A DNA stretch of 64,000 nt, taken from positions 1 to 64,000 of the forward strand of contig LADP01000024.1 of assembly GCA_000961575.1 (NCBI GenBank), in the 5' to 3' direction. Position numbers and translations under genes: made by a program. Positions 16,713-26,208 of the stretch are shown one piece after another. How positions within the stretch are numbered: position 1 is the stretch's first letter; every line of letters starts with the position of its first letter. Under the pieces are notes generated by a model, which was not told where the DNA came from, made no database searches, and saw nothing but the letters and a program-made list of their open reading frames with translations. Origin of the DNA: Peptococcaceae bacterium BRH_c8a (GTDB taxonomy: Bacteria; Bacillota; Desulfotomaculia; Desulfotomaculales; Desulfallaceae).

Positions 16713-19268
16713 ATGATGAAAAAAAATATTTTATACCTGGTACCCGTATATGGTTTGCTTATTTTAAGTCTAATACTGTGTGTAGTTTTTAAAACACTGC
16801 TTCCCCTAGGGGCAGTTATAATAATTTTGTTAATGTCGCTAATAATCTGGCGACCGATTTTTGGCTTATACTTGATAGTATTCTTAATCCCCCTGGAGCA
16901 CCTAACGGCACTCAACAGCTCATTAACACTAGTTAAGTTAATTAGCATAACTACCTTCTGGGGTTGGCTGATGCAATTGCTGATGGGTAAAAAAACGGTC
17001 AAGCCAAGTTCCTTTTTGCTGCTGCTGGCGGCTTATTTTCTGTGGGCATGCCTATCCGTTACCTGGGCCATGGAGCCGGAACCTGCTTGGAAACGAATTA
17101 TTTCTGACGGCCAATTGGTGTTGTTTCTTTTTCTGGGTTACAACCTGGTAGAGAACAAAAAAGAAGTGTATTTTTTACTGGGGGGCTATTTACTGGGGGC
17201 GCTAATTTCCGCTGGCCTGGGTATCTTTGAAACATACGGCGCCGGGCTTAGCACCAGGGCGGCCGTCTCTGATTTGCAAAACCCCAACTTGTACGCACGG
17301 TTGCTTGGACTGGGGCTGATCTTCGGGGTCTACCTGTTTATTACCCAGAGGAATACAATCATACGTGCGTTATGTTCTTTAAGCTGCCTGGCCATTCTTT
17401 GGGGGGTGTTATTATCGGGCTCCAGGGGTGCCTGGGTGGCCATTATGGTGGTTGTGGTTATGGGCATCTTTTTATACCGGGATTACCTGCTTAAACTAGT
17501 TAAAAAACCACCGGTTTTAGTCGGGTTAGTAGTCATTGTTTTGGCTATGGTCATCATGAGCCCGTTCTTGGCCCGGCACGTTCCGGCGGTAGTTTTAGAG
17601 CGTGTGCCATCTTTTAATGCATTAGCTGAAGACAGAGGCACCAGCCGGTTAGATATATGGCTGGTAGGCATCGAGGCAGCCAGGGACAATATTTTTAAAG
17701 GAGTAGGCATTGAAAACTTCCCTTATGCTTATACCAAATACTTACAAGAAACCGAGGGTGCCGTACAGGAGATGGGTGTAAATAAAAGCCCGCATAACAT
17801 CTTTATCGGCACCCTTACCGAGTTGGGTATGCCCGGTTTAATAATGTTAATCTGCCTCTTTATTGCCATGTGGCGCCTGGGGGGGCGCACGGAAAACCGT
17901 GCCGACGCTGTGTTATGCAAGCTCATTGTGGTTTTTTTGGCTGTAGCCGGTTTAACAGGGGGAGATCAACACCGCAAGTTTTTCTGGCTGGCCTTGATGC
18001 TTCCTGTAATCATGGCCCAGTTTGGTGTATTGGGGGGCAGCAACCCGCCGCTGGTCGGGCAAACTAAAATGCTGTTCTTGGCCCCGGTTTTTCCTAACCG
18101 AAACAACCCCGGTTACGGGATTTTTGTCTTCCGGCTGGTGCAGAGTCTGGTTGACTCAGGTGTCTCGGTCAGTGTGGTGGCGCCTGTACCCTATGCGCCA
18201 TTTTTGCTTTGGTTTAATAAAAAATGGCGTCAAATGGGGCGTTTGCCGGTCAAGGAGAACATTAATGGCATCGAGGTTATTCATCCCCGCTACCTGTGCC
18301 TGCCCGGGGGCAGGTTCGACTGGTGGAACATGCTATTCATGTATTGGTCGGTTTACCCGGTGGTTCGTGTCATGGCGGACAGGTATGCATACGATGTCTT
18401 GCATTCGTACGGTTTGCTGCCGGGCGGTTTTGTAGGCCAGCAAATGGCTCAGCGTTTAAATCTGGTGACGGTTGCTACCATTATGGGCGGCGATATTAAT
18501 GTTGCCGCCAGAAAGTCGTCCATGATGCTTAAAAGCGCCCGTTATGTGTTAAATAAATCAGACCAGGTGGTGGCGGTGGGCGATGACCTGGCGAAAAAAG
18601 CAAGTGCACTGCTTACTACCAATAAAGGTATTAAAGTAGTTTATAATGGCGTCGATACCGGCATGTTTGATACTTGCATGAACCAGGCGCAGGCCAAAAC
18701 AGATTTGGGTTTTGCACCGGCTGACCGGATTATCCTGTATGTGGGTAGAATAATCCGGCAAAAGGGTGTTTTCGAACTGCTTGATGCGTTTACGCGTCTG
18801 ACAGAAAAAGTTAGGGAAGCGCGCCTGGTTTTTGTGGGGGCCGGTGAGGACGAAAGAGCCCTGGGTGCCCAGGCTAGGGAAAGTGGCGTATCCCCACGAG
18901 TATATTTTGCAGGTACACAGCCGCACGAGGAACTGGTTAAGTGGTATACTGCTAGCGAGATGGTGGTACTATTCAGCCACCACGATGGTGTTCCTAACGT
19001 GCTCAAAGAAGCCATGGGCTGTGGCAAACCCGTTGTGGCCAGTAAAATATCAGGTATCCCGGAGCTGGTTGTACACGGTGAAACCGGCCTATTGGTAGAA
19101 CCGCAGAATATTAACCAGATGGTAACCGCAATGGAAAAACTGCTATCAGATCCCGAACTGGGCCGCCAAATGGGGCAAAACGCCCGGGAGGTCATTACCA
19201 GCGGGCCGTTAAACTGGCAGGAAACGGCGAAATCCTATCGCATAATTTACAACCAGTTAATTAACTAA
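16713..19268 (+). CDS. O-antigen ligase/polymerase fused to a family 4 glycosyltransferase
   Basis: 851 residues in two halves. Residues about 1-435 form a polytopic membrane domain of the O-antigen ligase/Wzy type, with the large periplasmic loop (RGTSRLDIWLVGIEAARDNI ... NKSPHNIFIGTLTELGMPG) typical of WaaL-like enzymes. From about 450 a full GT4 enzyme follows (MLFLAPVFPNRNNPGYGIFV, VVYNGVDTGMFDT, EAMGCGKPVVASKISGIPEL). The reading frame is continuous with no stop or rare-codon break at the junction near 18060. ATG 16713 or 16716 fits the ribosome site better than GTG 16707. The fusion couples polymer ligation outside with sugar transfer inside, which is unusual. Confidence 0.82.
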   Translation: MMKKNILYLVPVYGLLILSLILCVVFKTLLPLGAVIIILLMSLIIWRPIFGLYLIVFLIPLEHLTALNSSLTLVKLISITTFWGWLMQLLMGKKTVKPSSFLLLLAAYFLWACLSVTWAMEPEPAWKRIISDGQLVLFLFLGYNLVENKKEVYFLLGGYLLGALISAGLGIFETYGAGLSTRAAVSDLQNPNLYARLLGLGLIFGVYLFITQRNTIIRALCSLSCLAILWGVLLSGSRGAWVAIMVVVVMGIFLYRDYLLKLVKKPPVLVGLVVIVLAMVIMSPFLARHVPAVVLERVPSFNALAEDRGTSRLDIWLVGIEAARDNIFKGVGIENFPYAYTKYLQETEGAVQEMGVNKSPHNIFIGTLTELGMPGLIMLICLFIAMWRLGGRTENRADAVLCKLIVVFLAVAGLTGGDQHRKFFWLALMLPVIMAQFGVLGGSNPPLVGQTKMLFLAPVFPNRNNPGYGIFVFRLVQSLVDSGVSVSVVAPVPYAPFLLWFNKKWRQMGRLPVKENINGIEVIHPRYLCLPGGRFDWWNMLFMYWSVYPVVRVMADRYAYDVLHSYGLLPGGFVGQQMAQRLNLVTVATIMGGDINVAARKSSMMLKSARYVLNKSDQVVAVGDDLAKKASALLTTNKGIKVVYNGVDTGMFDTCMNQAQAKTDLGFAPADRIILYVGRIIRQKGVFELLDAFTRLTEKVREARLVFVGAGEDERALGAQARESGVSPRVYFAGTQPHEELVKWYTASEMVVLFSHHDGVPNVLKEAMGCGKPVVASKISGIPELVVHGETGLLVEPQNINQMVTAMEKLLSDPELGRQMGQNAREVITSGPLNWQETAKSYRIIYNQLIN

Positions 19269-19293
19269 AAAACATAGTTAAAATTAACTAAAG

Positions 19294-19320
19294 AAACCCG
19301 GTTAAGTTAACCGGGTTTTG
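19294..19320 (+). terminator. Terminator after the fused ligase-glycosyltransferase gene
   Basis: AACCCGGTTAA and TTAACCGGGTT form an almost loop-free palindrome followed by TTG; the following larger hairpin at 19346-19398 with T7 probably finishes the job. Confidence 0.55.
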
Positions 19321-19345
19321 TCTGTTCAATTAAGAGGACAAGGCC

Positions 19346-19405
19346 CAAACCGGGGACAGGCTGTTTTTTTTAGAAAAAAACAACCTGTCCCCGGTTTGCT
19401 TTTTT
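19346..19405 (+). repeat. Inverted repeat with terminator-like T-run
   Basis: CAAACCGGGGACAGG and CCTGTCCCCGGTTTG flank a T8/A7 inner stem; the right arm is followed by CTTTTTTT. It is a GGGGACA/TGTCCCC palindrome and can act as an intrinsic terminator. The rest of 19405-19520 shows no gene. Confidence 0.75.
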
Positions 19406-19520
19406 TGACGATTAATTGCATGCCTGCTGCATTAAATTGGCAGTCGTCTGTGGCAGGCTTAAAACGGTTAATGTCGAAATTTGTAACATATCATCAAAAA
19501 AAGGGGGCTTATCCTAGCGA

Positions 19521-22500
19521 ATGAGAAAAATGAAATTGATTAACATTTTATTGATTATGGCACTATTGTTTACGTTGGTACCCGCGGCAAGTGCTGAGGC
19601 TGCTGTGACAACCGATGCTGCGAGCCTCAAACAACTATTTGACCGAGTAGATGACAAAAGTAAATGGGATTGGTATATGAACCAGTCTCCGGACCAAGGA
19701 CATATCGCCTTCGGAGAAGCTTTTGTAATGAAAGCTTACGTGCTGATGTATGAAGCTACCAAGGACAAGCGTTACCTTGATGATTTTATTAAGGTTGCGG
19801 ACAGCGTTTTAGACCGGCGAGATAGCGTTAGAGGCGTTAAAGATTACCGGGGCCTTAGCTTGCCGGCCTGGCGCACTAACAAGTTTTCTTCTGAATACAA
19901 GATTTATGCTCTGCATACCGGGTTAATTGTCACCCCGATGGCCCAGTTTGCCAGCGTGGTGAAAAAAGACTCCAATCTGGCATCCTATGGCAGCAAAGCT
20001 AACGTATACCTGCAAGCTGCCAAAGACGGCATTGCTGTTCATTATGGGGACAACATTCGGTATCCGGATAATAACAGCACCTGGATTGAAGATAGCAATA
20101 AAATGTATCTGGAGCGGCCGATTAATATGAGCTTGGGCTTGGGCAGCGCCATGCTGGCTGTCTATGAGGCCACGGGGGACAAGACTTATTTGGACAAGGG
20201 TACTAAAATAGCTAACTTCCTGAAAGGTTATCTTAAGGTTAACAGTTCCGTGAATGGCTATGTTTGGGGTTATTACCCAAATGATGCCCGTAACCGTTTT
20301 ACCAATACCATGGAAGACACCAACCATACTATCTATGACATGGAATTTGTCAACCTGGCCTACCGCAACGGCATTTTTAGTTCAGCCGACATGCAAATGT
20401 TTGCCAATACCGGCAGCAAGTTAATGGTTAAGAGCGGAGGAACCATCGCAGATGCAGTTGACGGGAGTGGCACTTATGATCACCCGGCCGAGTTTGCCAA
20501 CTGGCTTTGGTTTGAACCTTGGGCACCTTCCTTGTTTGACGTTTCCTATAACCTGCTAGAGGCAAGAAATTCAATATCACCCAAGGAACTGGCTGGCGCC
20601 GCCATGTTGAACTATGCTTATGCCCGCAAAAATGGTTCGGCACCTGAACCCAACCCCGAACCTGAACCAGAACCGACGCCAAACCCAGCGGGAAACATAG
20701 TTGTTAACGGTGATTTTAGCGCCGGAACAACTGGTTGGATTAATTTAAACAATTCCGGTACGGTACAAACCGCATCCGACGGGAACAAATACCTGGCCAA
20801 CAGCTATAACTTTGACTTGATCCAGGAACTAAACCCGGCGCCGGGAGTCTACAAGCTGAACGCCAGAAGCATGAGCGGCAGTTCAGGTTCGGGCGCCAGG
20901 ATCCTAATCCAATACCGTGATGCCAGCGGCAACAAGACAACCCCGTACAATTTCGAGTACAGTAACAGCGGTAGCGGCTGGGAAGCCATGCCGGAAATGA
21001 CCTTGGACGTACCGTCCAGCGCGGCGGTAGTCAGGATCTACCTCTTAAATGCAAGTAAAAGCGGTTCCCATTACTTTGACAACGTGACCCTGGTGCCTGC
21101 TGGAGGGACTCCAACGCCTCCCGCCCCGGCACCTGACACCGAAGCCCCCACGGTGGATGTCACCGCCCCATCAAGCGGTAGTGACCTGAAAGGCACCGTG
21201 AACCTTGATTCCCGCGCCGCAGATAATGTAGGCGTAAGCAGTTTGAGCTTCGCCTATGCTGCCAACCCGAATGGTACCTGGACTCATATTGGGGATGCAC
21301 AGCTGGCCACCGATGCTGCCAAAGACGGCACCTGGCGGTTAGCCTGGGACATTACCAACATCAACAGCGGCACCTACTACGTTCGCGCCACTGCAGTCGA
21401 CGCAGCGGGGAACAAGTCAATATCTGAACCGGTTGCCTATAAGTTAAACAGTATTTCCAATAACATGCTCACCAACGGTGACTTTAGCGCCGATACAACT
21501 GGTTGGATTAATTTGAACAACTCGGGTACAGTAAGAACCGGGTCGGACGGCAACAAATACCTATCCAACAGCTATAACTTTGATTTGATCCAGGAATTAA
21601 ACCCGGCGCCGGGAGTCTACAAGCTGAACGCCAGCAGCATGCGCGGCAGTTCAGGTTCGGGTGCCAGGATCCTGATCCAATACCGCGATGCCAGCGGTAA
21701 AAAGACAACCCCGTACGATTTTGAGTACAGTAACAGCGGCAGTGACTGGGAAGCCATGCCGGAAATGACTTTAAACGTACCGTCCAGCGCGGCGGTAGTC
21801 AGGATCTACCTCTTAAATGCAAGCAAAAGCGGTACCCATTACTTTGACGACGTGAGCCTGGTACCGGCAGGGGGCACTTCTACACCGCCTCCCGCCCCGG
21901 CACCTGATACCGAGTCTCCCACAACGACCGTCACCGCCCCGTCAAGCGGTAGTGACCTGAAAGACACTGTGACCCTGGAATCTAGCGCTTCGGACAACTT
22001 GGGCGTGAGCAGTTTAGCATTCGCTTATGCTGCCAACCCGAATAGTAACTGGGTGGATGTTGGGGATGCACAGCTGGCCGCAGGTGCTGCCAAAGAAGGC
22101 ACCTGGCGATTAGCCTGGGACGTAACCAACATCAGCAGCGGTACCTACTACGTGCGCGCTACAGCTGTTGACGCGGCGGGGAACAAGTCGGTATCCGAAC
22201 CGGTTCCCTATGAGCTAAACCCCGACACTGATTCTCCCACGGCGGCGGTTACCGCCCCGTCAAGCGGCAGTGACCTGAAAGGCACTGTGAACTTGGATTC
22301 CCGCGCCGTGGATAACGTAGGCGTGAGCAGTCTGGCCGTCGCCTACGCCGCCAACCCGAATGGTACCTGGACACATGTTGGGGATGCACAGCTAGCTGCC
22401 GGTACTGCCAAAGAAGGCACCTGGCGGTTAGCCTGGGACGTAACCAATATCAATAGCGGCACCTACTACGTGCGCGCCACCGCGGTTGATGCGGCGGGGA

Positions 22501-22973
22501 ACAAGTCGATATCCGAACCGGTTGCCTATAAAGTAAACCCGGTAACCGCTCCGGTTAACATGATTAGCAACGGTGACTTTTCTGCCGGTACTGCTGGCTG
22601 GACTAACCTAAATAATGCAGGTACTATCAGGACCGCATCTGATGGCAACAAGTATCTGGCCAACAGTTATAATTTCGATGTTTTTCAGGAATTCAGCCCG
22701 GCTTCGGGAGAATACAAACTGAATATTAAAACCATGCAAGGCTCGGCCAACACCGGGGCCAGAGTGGTAATTCAGTTCCGTGATGCCGGCGGCAACAAGA
22801 CGGTTCCGTACGATTTGGAATACACTAATAGAGGCAGCGGCTGGGAAGCCATGCCTGAAACGACCGTCCAAGTACCAACAGGTGTAAAGGTAATGCGCAT
22901 CTACCTACTGGCTGGTTCCGGCACCACCGGCACCCAATACTTCGATGACGTAACACTGTTACCGGCCAAGTAA
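19521..22973 (+). CDS. Large secreted multidomain protein: alpha-helical toroid domain plus CBM-like and Ig-like repeats
   Basis: 1150 residues. A signal peptide (about 1-28, ending SAEA) is followed by an all-helical domain to about 370 that resembles (alpha/alpha) toroid glycosidase or epimerase folds (YEATKDKRYLDDFIKVADSVLD, AVYEATGDKTYLDKGTKIAN). A Pro-Glu linker (372-392) leads to CBM1 (393-530), Ig1 (538-643), CBM2 (649-787), Ig2 (794-900), Ig3 (902-1008) and CBM3 (1012-1150). The repeats are almost identical at DNA level, suggesting recent duplication and a risk of recombination. It probably acts on or binds the polysaccharide made here. Enzymatic activity not proven; ATG 19530 is an alternative start. 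Confidence 0.78.
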   Translation: MRKMKLINILLIMALLFTLVPAASAEAAVTTDAASLKQLFDRVDDKSKWDWYMNQSPDQGHIAFGEAFVMKAYVLMYEATKDKRYLDDFIKVADSVLDRRDSVRGVKDYRGLSLPAWRTNKFSSEYKIYALHTGLIVTPMAQFASVVKKDSNLASYGSKANVYLQAAKDGIAVHYGDNIRYPDNNSTWIEDSNKMYLERPINMSLGLGSAMLAVYEATGDKTYLDKGTKIANFLKGYLKVNSSVNGYVWGYYPNDARNRFTNTMEDTNHTIYDMEFVNLAYRNGIFSSADMQMFANTGSKLMVKSGGTIADAVDGSGTYDHPAEFANWLWFEPWAPSLFDVSYNLLEARNSISPKELAGAAMLNYAYARKNGSAPEPNPEPEPEPTPNPAGNIVVNGDFSAGTTGWINLNNSGTVQTASDGNKYLANSYNFDLIQELNPAPGVYKLNARSMSGSSGSGARILIQYRDASGNKTTPYNFEYSNSGSGWEAMPEMTLDVPSSAAVVRIYLLNASKSGSHYFDNVTLVPAGGTPTPPAPAPDTEAPTVDVTAPSSGSDLKGTVNLDSRAADNVGVSSLSFAYAANPNGTWTHIGDAQLATDAAKDGTWRLAWDITNINSGTYYVRATAVDAAGNKSISEPVAYKLNSISNNMLTNGDFSADTTGWINLNNSGTVRTGSDGNKYLSNSYNFDLIQELNPAPGVYKLNASSMRGSSGSGARILIQYRDASGKKTTPYDFEYSNSGSDWEAMPEMTLNVPSSAAVVRIYLLNASKSGTHYFDDVSLVPAGGTSTPPPAPAPDTESPTTTVTAPSSGSDLKDTVTLESSASDNLGVSSLAFAYAANPNSNWVDVGDAQLAAGAAKEGTWRLAWDVTNISSGTYYVRATAVDAAGNKSVSEPVPYELNPDTDSPTAAVTAPSSGSDLKGTVNLDSRAVDNVGVSSLAVAYAANPNGTWTHVGDAQLAAGTAKEGTWRLAWDVTNINSGTYYVRATAVDAAGNKSISEPVAYKVNPVTAPVNMISNGDFSAGTAGWTNLNNAGTIRTASDGNKYLANSYNFDVFQEFSPASGEYKLNIKTMQGSANTGARVVIQFRDAGGNKTVPYDLEYTNRGSGWEAMPETTVQVPTGVKVMRIYLLAGSGTTGTQYFDDVTLLPAK
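20696..22970 (+). repeat. Near-identical DNA repeats encoding CBM-like and Ig-like modules
   Basis: Three about 415-bp CBM units (from 20696, 21466 and 22555) and three about 320-bp Ig units (from 21133, 21901 and 22226). CBM1 and CBM2 share long runs of identity, for example the segment coding SSAAVVRIYLLNASKSG; CBM3 is more diverged. Ig1 and Ig3 are the closest Ig pair (NPNGTWTH, NINSGTYYVRATAVDAAGNK). Confidence 0.85.
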
Positions 22974-22990
22974 TAACTGGTTAAGAACAA

Positions 22991-23030
22991 AAGGAGGCAG
23001 TGCTCTTCCGAGACACTGCCTCCTTTTTTT
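22991..23030 (+). terminator. Strong terminator after the secreted protein gene
   Basis: AAGGAGGCAGTG and CACTGCCTCCTT arms with an 11-nt loop, followed by seven T. Confidence 0.9.
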
Positions 23031-23045
23031 ACCCTAAAAAAGGCT

Positions 23046-23105
23046 GTCATCCTAGGCGCTACGAAGGAACTAGATTCTTCACTTCGTTTATAATGACAGA
23101 ATACT
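23046..23105. repeat. REP-like repeat (GTCAT...GAAGAATC type)
   Basis: CTGTCATCCTAGGCGCTACG at the left and ATTCTTCACTTCG ... ATGACAG at the right form an imperfect palindrome. A related segment, GTCATTCTGAACGCAGTGAA, is at 62239. It separates two convergent transcripts. Confidence 0.6.
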
Positions 23106-23113
23106 TTTCGGCT

Positions 23114-24370
23114 TTAAGCTGCGGGTTGTACGGAGGAATCAAAGGATAAAATACTGGCCAGCCGTGGCCCCAGCATTTCCATAGAATGCTCATGCTCAAC
23201 GTAGGCCCTTGCTTTTTGACCCAATGCAGCGGCGTGCTCGGGTTGTTCCGCCAGATCCAGCAACGCCCGGGCCAGCGCTGGTGCATCTTCACCGGGCAGT
23301 ACATAACCGCCGCCACTTGCCGTTACCGGGTTTGAGTAAGCACGGTTACATAAAAAAATAACCGGTAAGCCTGCAGCCATGTAATCAAATATTTTGTTGG
23401 GGCTGACCCCCCATTGAAACACCGGGGAATCTTGGAAGGAATGGATGCCCGTGTTTACCTGGCTTAAAAGAAATGGGATGTAATCCTTGGGCAGCGGGTC
23501 TACAAAAGTAACGTTTATTAGTTGCTCCTGGGCGGTTCTCTGAATTAGGCGCGTTTTCTCCGGGCCGTTACCTACTATTAAAAACTGTATTTGTTGATTC
23601 CCATGCTGTTTTAAAATTGCTGCGGCATCAAGCAGGGTATCAAGGCTGTTGGCCATCCCAAGTGTGCCGGTGTAGGCAGTGACAAACTTACCCGTCAATG
23701 AATTGGCCAGCTTTTCTAACTCTACATCCAGGGGTTGCAGGATTTCATGATAACGCGCGAGGTTAACCCCGTTGGGCAGGTAAAAAATTTTTTCAGCCGG
23801 GATGCCGAATTGCACCATGTATTCGCTGGCTCGTGATAATAACACGATAATTCGGTCTGCTCTGCGGTATAGGAAAAGTTCCAACCGGCGCAGCACCCAT
23901 ACCACGGGGTGCTTTTCGGAAACCTTGCCTATGTCTATAAGTGTTTGGGGCCATAAATCGCGCACCTCAAAAACGAACCGGCATCTGTGGTGTTTGGCCA
24001 GCACAAAAGCCGCCCAAACTGCAAACAGGTGTACAGACGAGCCGATAATCACTCCGGGACGCTCCCTGCTCCAACCCAGCCGAATAGCCAGAATTGTAAA
24101 TACAAGCATGTTCCAAATCCTGCGCCACCCGTTATCATAGTAAGCCGGGGTTCTGAGCCAGACAAAGCGCACCCCGTGCCGTACTTCTTCGCTCATTTTT
24201 TCACCGGGTAGCAGCCGGTCATCACGGTGCTGCTGGTGGTTGAAGGACGCCGCCATAATGCTAACATCCCACCCCATACTCACCAACTGGCGGGCCAGGT
24301 CATAATGCCTGGTGCCCCCACTGTCTCCCGGCCCCGCTGCATAATGGTTCAGTATCCACAGTCTACGCAT
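23114..24370 (-). CDS. Family 4 glycosyltransferase, WbuB-like
   Basis: 418-residue GT-B glycosyltransferase. MRRLWILNHYAAGPGDSGGT at the N-terminus is typical of WbuB-like GT4 enzymes that act on amino sugars. FEVRDLWPQT and the FYLPNGVN segment are further marks, and SPNKIFDYMAAGLPVIF holds the donor-binding signature. The start at 24370 is supported by GGGAGAG upstream and by the usual N-terminus; the gene overlaps the end of the aminotransferase by 8 nt, so translation is coupled. It probably uses the amino sugar made by the three genes upstream. Confidence 0.87.
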   Translation of the reverse strand: MRRLWILNHYAAGPGDSGGTRHYDLARQLVSMGWDVSIMAASFNHQQHRDDRLLPGEKMSEEVRHGVRFVWLRTPAYYDNGWRRIWNMLVFTILAIRLGWSRERPGVIIGSSVHLFAVWAAFVLAKHHRCRFVFEVRDLWPQTLIDIGKVSEKHPVVWVLRRLELFLYRRADRIIVLLSRASEYMVQFGIPAEKIFYLPNGVNLARYHEILQPLDVELEKLANSLTGKFVTAYTGTLGMANSLDTLLDAAAILKQHGNQQIQFLIVGNGPEKTRLIQRTAQEQLINVTFVDPLPKDYIPFLLSQVNTGIHSFQDSPVFQWGVSPNKIFDYMAAGLPVIFLCNRAYSNPVTASGGGYVLPGEDAPALARALLDLAEQPEHAAALGQKARAYVEHEHSMEMLGPRLASILSFDSSVQPAA

Positions 24371-25523
24371 CTTTAATCTCTCCCGGAGCAGCTTTAATTT
24401 CACTAAGGCTTTGTTTGATGGTCTGGCACACATAATTTATCTGTGACGCAGTTATTTCAGCATCCAACGGCAGGCTCAATATTTCCCGGCTGGCTTTTTC
24501 TACGGCCGGGAAATCCCCTTCCCGGTAACCAAGGTGCCGGTAAGCGGGCTGCAGATGGAGTGGTAACGGGTAATGGATGCCAGTGGAAACCCCGGCCCGC
24601 TGTAAATATTCTATCAACACCGGCCTGTTTGCCACCCTGATTACGTACAGGTGATAGACGTGTCTGGCCCCTGGGGTCACCAGTGGAATGACGATGCTTG
24701 GTAACTCAGCCAGTGTGGTTGAGTATTGGTTGGCGTTGGCAATCCTTTGCCGGGTCCATTCATCCAAATGGTTTAGTTTTACCCGCAGTATCGCGGCCTG
24801 GAGTGTATCCAATCGGCAGTTATAGCCTTCCATCAGGTGTTCATATTTTTTGATCCGGCCGTGGTTTCTGAGCATGGCAACCTTGTCGGCAATTTGCTGG
24901 TCGTTAGTTACTACTGCCCCGGCATCCCCGTAGGCACCCAGATTCTTGCCCGGGTAAAAGCTAAAACATGCGACGTCCCCAAGGGTGCCGGTTCTCTTGC
25001 CTTTGTATTCTGCCCCGTGGGCCTGAGCCGCGTCCTCAACTACACGCAGTTCGTATCTTTGGGCTATCTGCTTGACGGCTTCCATATCACAGGGGTGTCC
25101 GTAAAGGTGAACAGCAATGATGGCCTTAACGGGGGCATTGATTGACCTGAGTTTTTGCACCGTTAATTCTAAACTGTCGGGGTTGATAACAAAGGTCTCG
25201 GGATTAATGTCTACAAACACTGGTTGGGCACCTAACCGGGTGATGGCCTCGGTGGTGGCAATAAAGGTGTTGGGTACCGTTAAAACCAGATCCCCGCTGC
25301 CCACATCAAGTGCATCAAGGGCCAACAGCAGGGCGTCGGTGCCGTTACTAACGCCGATACAGTGCCGGGCCCCGCAAAAGGCTGCAAATTCCTGTTCGAA
25401 GAGGGTAACTTCAGGACCCATAATAAAGTTGGCCGAGTCCAGGACATTATTGATAGCCTGAAAAATCTCAGGTTTTATTTTTTCGTACTGGGAAATTAGG
25501 TTCATAAATGGAATTTGGAGCAT
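24363..25523 (-). CDS. DegT/DnrJ/EryC1 sugar aminotransferase (WlbC/WbpE-like)
   Basis: 386-residue PLP-dependent aminotransferase. The N-terminus MLQIPFMNLISQYEKIKPEI, the substrate segment GVSNGTDALLLALDALDVG, the EDAAQAHGAEYKG strand and the PLP lysine in FSFYPGKNLGAYGDAGA are all present. Next to a Gfo/Idh/MocA dehydrogenase and a hexapeptide acetyltransferase it probably aminates C3 of a UDP-3-keto-uronate, as WlbC/WbpE do. The start at 25523 follows AAGGA by 8 nt; the ATG at 25532 overlaps that site. Confidence 0.88.
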   Translation of the reverse strand: MLQIPFMNLISQYEKIKPEIFQAINNVLDSANFIMGPEVTLFEQEFAAFCGARHCIGVSNGTDALLLALDALDVGSGDLVLTVPNTFIATTEAITRLGAQPVFVDINPETFVINPDSLELTVQKLRSINAPVKAIIAVHLYGHPCDMEAVKQIAQRYELRVVEDAAQAHGAEYKGKRTGTLGDVACFSFYPGKNLGAYGDAGAVVTNDQQIADKVAMLRNHGRIKKYEHLMEGYNCRLDTLQAAILRVKLNHLDEWTRQRIANANQYSTTLAELPSIVIPLVTPGARHVYHLYVIRVANRPVLIEYLQRAGVSTGIHYPLPLHLQPAYRHLGYREGDFPAVEKASREILSLPLDAEITASQINYVCQTIKQSLSEIKAAPGEIKDA

Positions 25524-25543
25524 CCATCTCATCCTTCGCTTAG

Positions 25544-26146
25544 TTAATAAGGGAGATTTTTTATATCGTTAATGATTCGGGCAGGATTGCCTGCCACGAC
25601 CTTGCCGTCGGGTACGTTTTTGGTAACCACGGTTCCCGCGCCCACCAGGCTGTTGGTGCCTATAACAATACCGGGAAGCAGGGTGCTGTTTGCCCCGACC
25701 TTGGCTTTTTTCTTGATGTGCGCCCCTTTTAGGCTGTCCTTGGCACCCGGCGCCAGGGGGTAGGTGGCGTTTGTTACCACCACGTTTGGTCCTATCCAAG
25801 CCTCTTGCTCAATGGTAGTGTACTCCGGTATAAACGCCTTGGAATGAATGCGCACGCCGTCGTGCAGGTGCACGCGGTGCTCTATCACGCTGCCCGTACC
25901 GATACTGACGTTGTCACCGATGACGTTCATTTCACGCACCAGCACGTGATGGCCGGTTTGAAACCCGGCCCCAATCTTATTGCCGGCGTAGATGACGGTA
26001 TGGGAACGGATAACCGCGTTGTCTCCGATAACTGTTTCCAGTTCCCCGTCTTCCCTCCCGATCGGCGGTAGCCCGATAATTACATATTCGCCCAAGGTTG
26101 CGTTTGAACCAATTCTTACGTTTTGATAAATCCTTTTTTCTAACAT
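25544..26146 (-). CDS. Left-handed beta-helix N-acetyltransferase (WlbB/WbpD-like)
   Basis: 200 residues made largely of hexapeptide repeats (IGSNATLGEYVIIG, VIGDNVSIGTGSVIEHRVHL, IGTNSLVGAGTVVTKNVPDG). These fold as a left-handed parallel beta helix and use acetyl-CoA. In this neighbourhood it probably acetylates the 3-amino group of UDP-2-acetamido-3-amino-2,3-dideoxy-glucuronate. The start at 26146 has AGAGGTG six bases upstream. It is 20 nt from the aminotransferase. Confidence 0.88.
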   Translation of the reverse strand: MLEKRIYQNVRIGSNATLGEYVIIGLPPIGREDGELETVIGDNAVIRSHTVIYAGNKIGAGFQTGHHVLVREMNVIGDNVSIGTGSVIEHRVHLHDGVRIHSKAFIPEYTTIEQEAWIGPNVVVTNATYPLAPGAKDSLKGAHIKKKAKVGANSTLLPGIVIGTNSLVGAGTVVTKNVPDGKVVAGNPARIINDIKNLPY

Positions 26147-26208
26147 GCTAAACACCTCTTGGGTAGCGATTTAAAGCCATCGCCAACTTTAATCCTGGGG
26201 CCGGGGCG

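Noticed and set aside
18641-19195. 184-codon antisense frame within the glycosyltransferase half of the fusion
   Set aside because: Shadow of a strongly supported gene; serine/threonine-rich nonsense composition.
20696-22970. CRISPR array
   Set aside because: The repeats are coding, hundreds of bases long and translate into protein modules; nowhere in the window are there short regularly spaced repeats.
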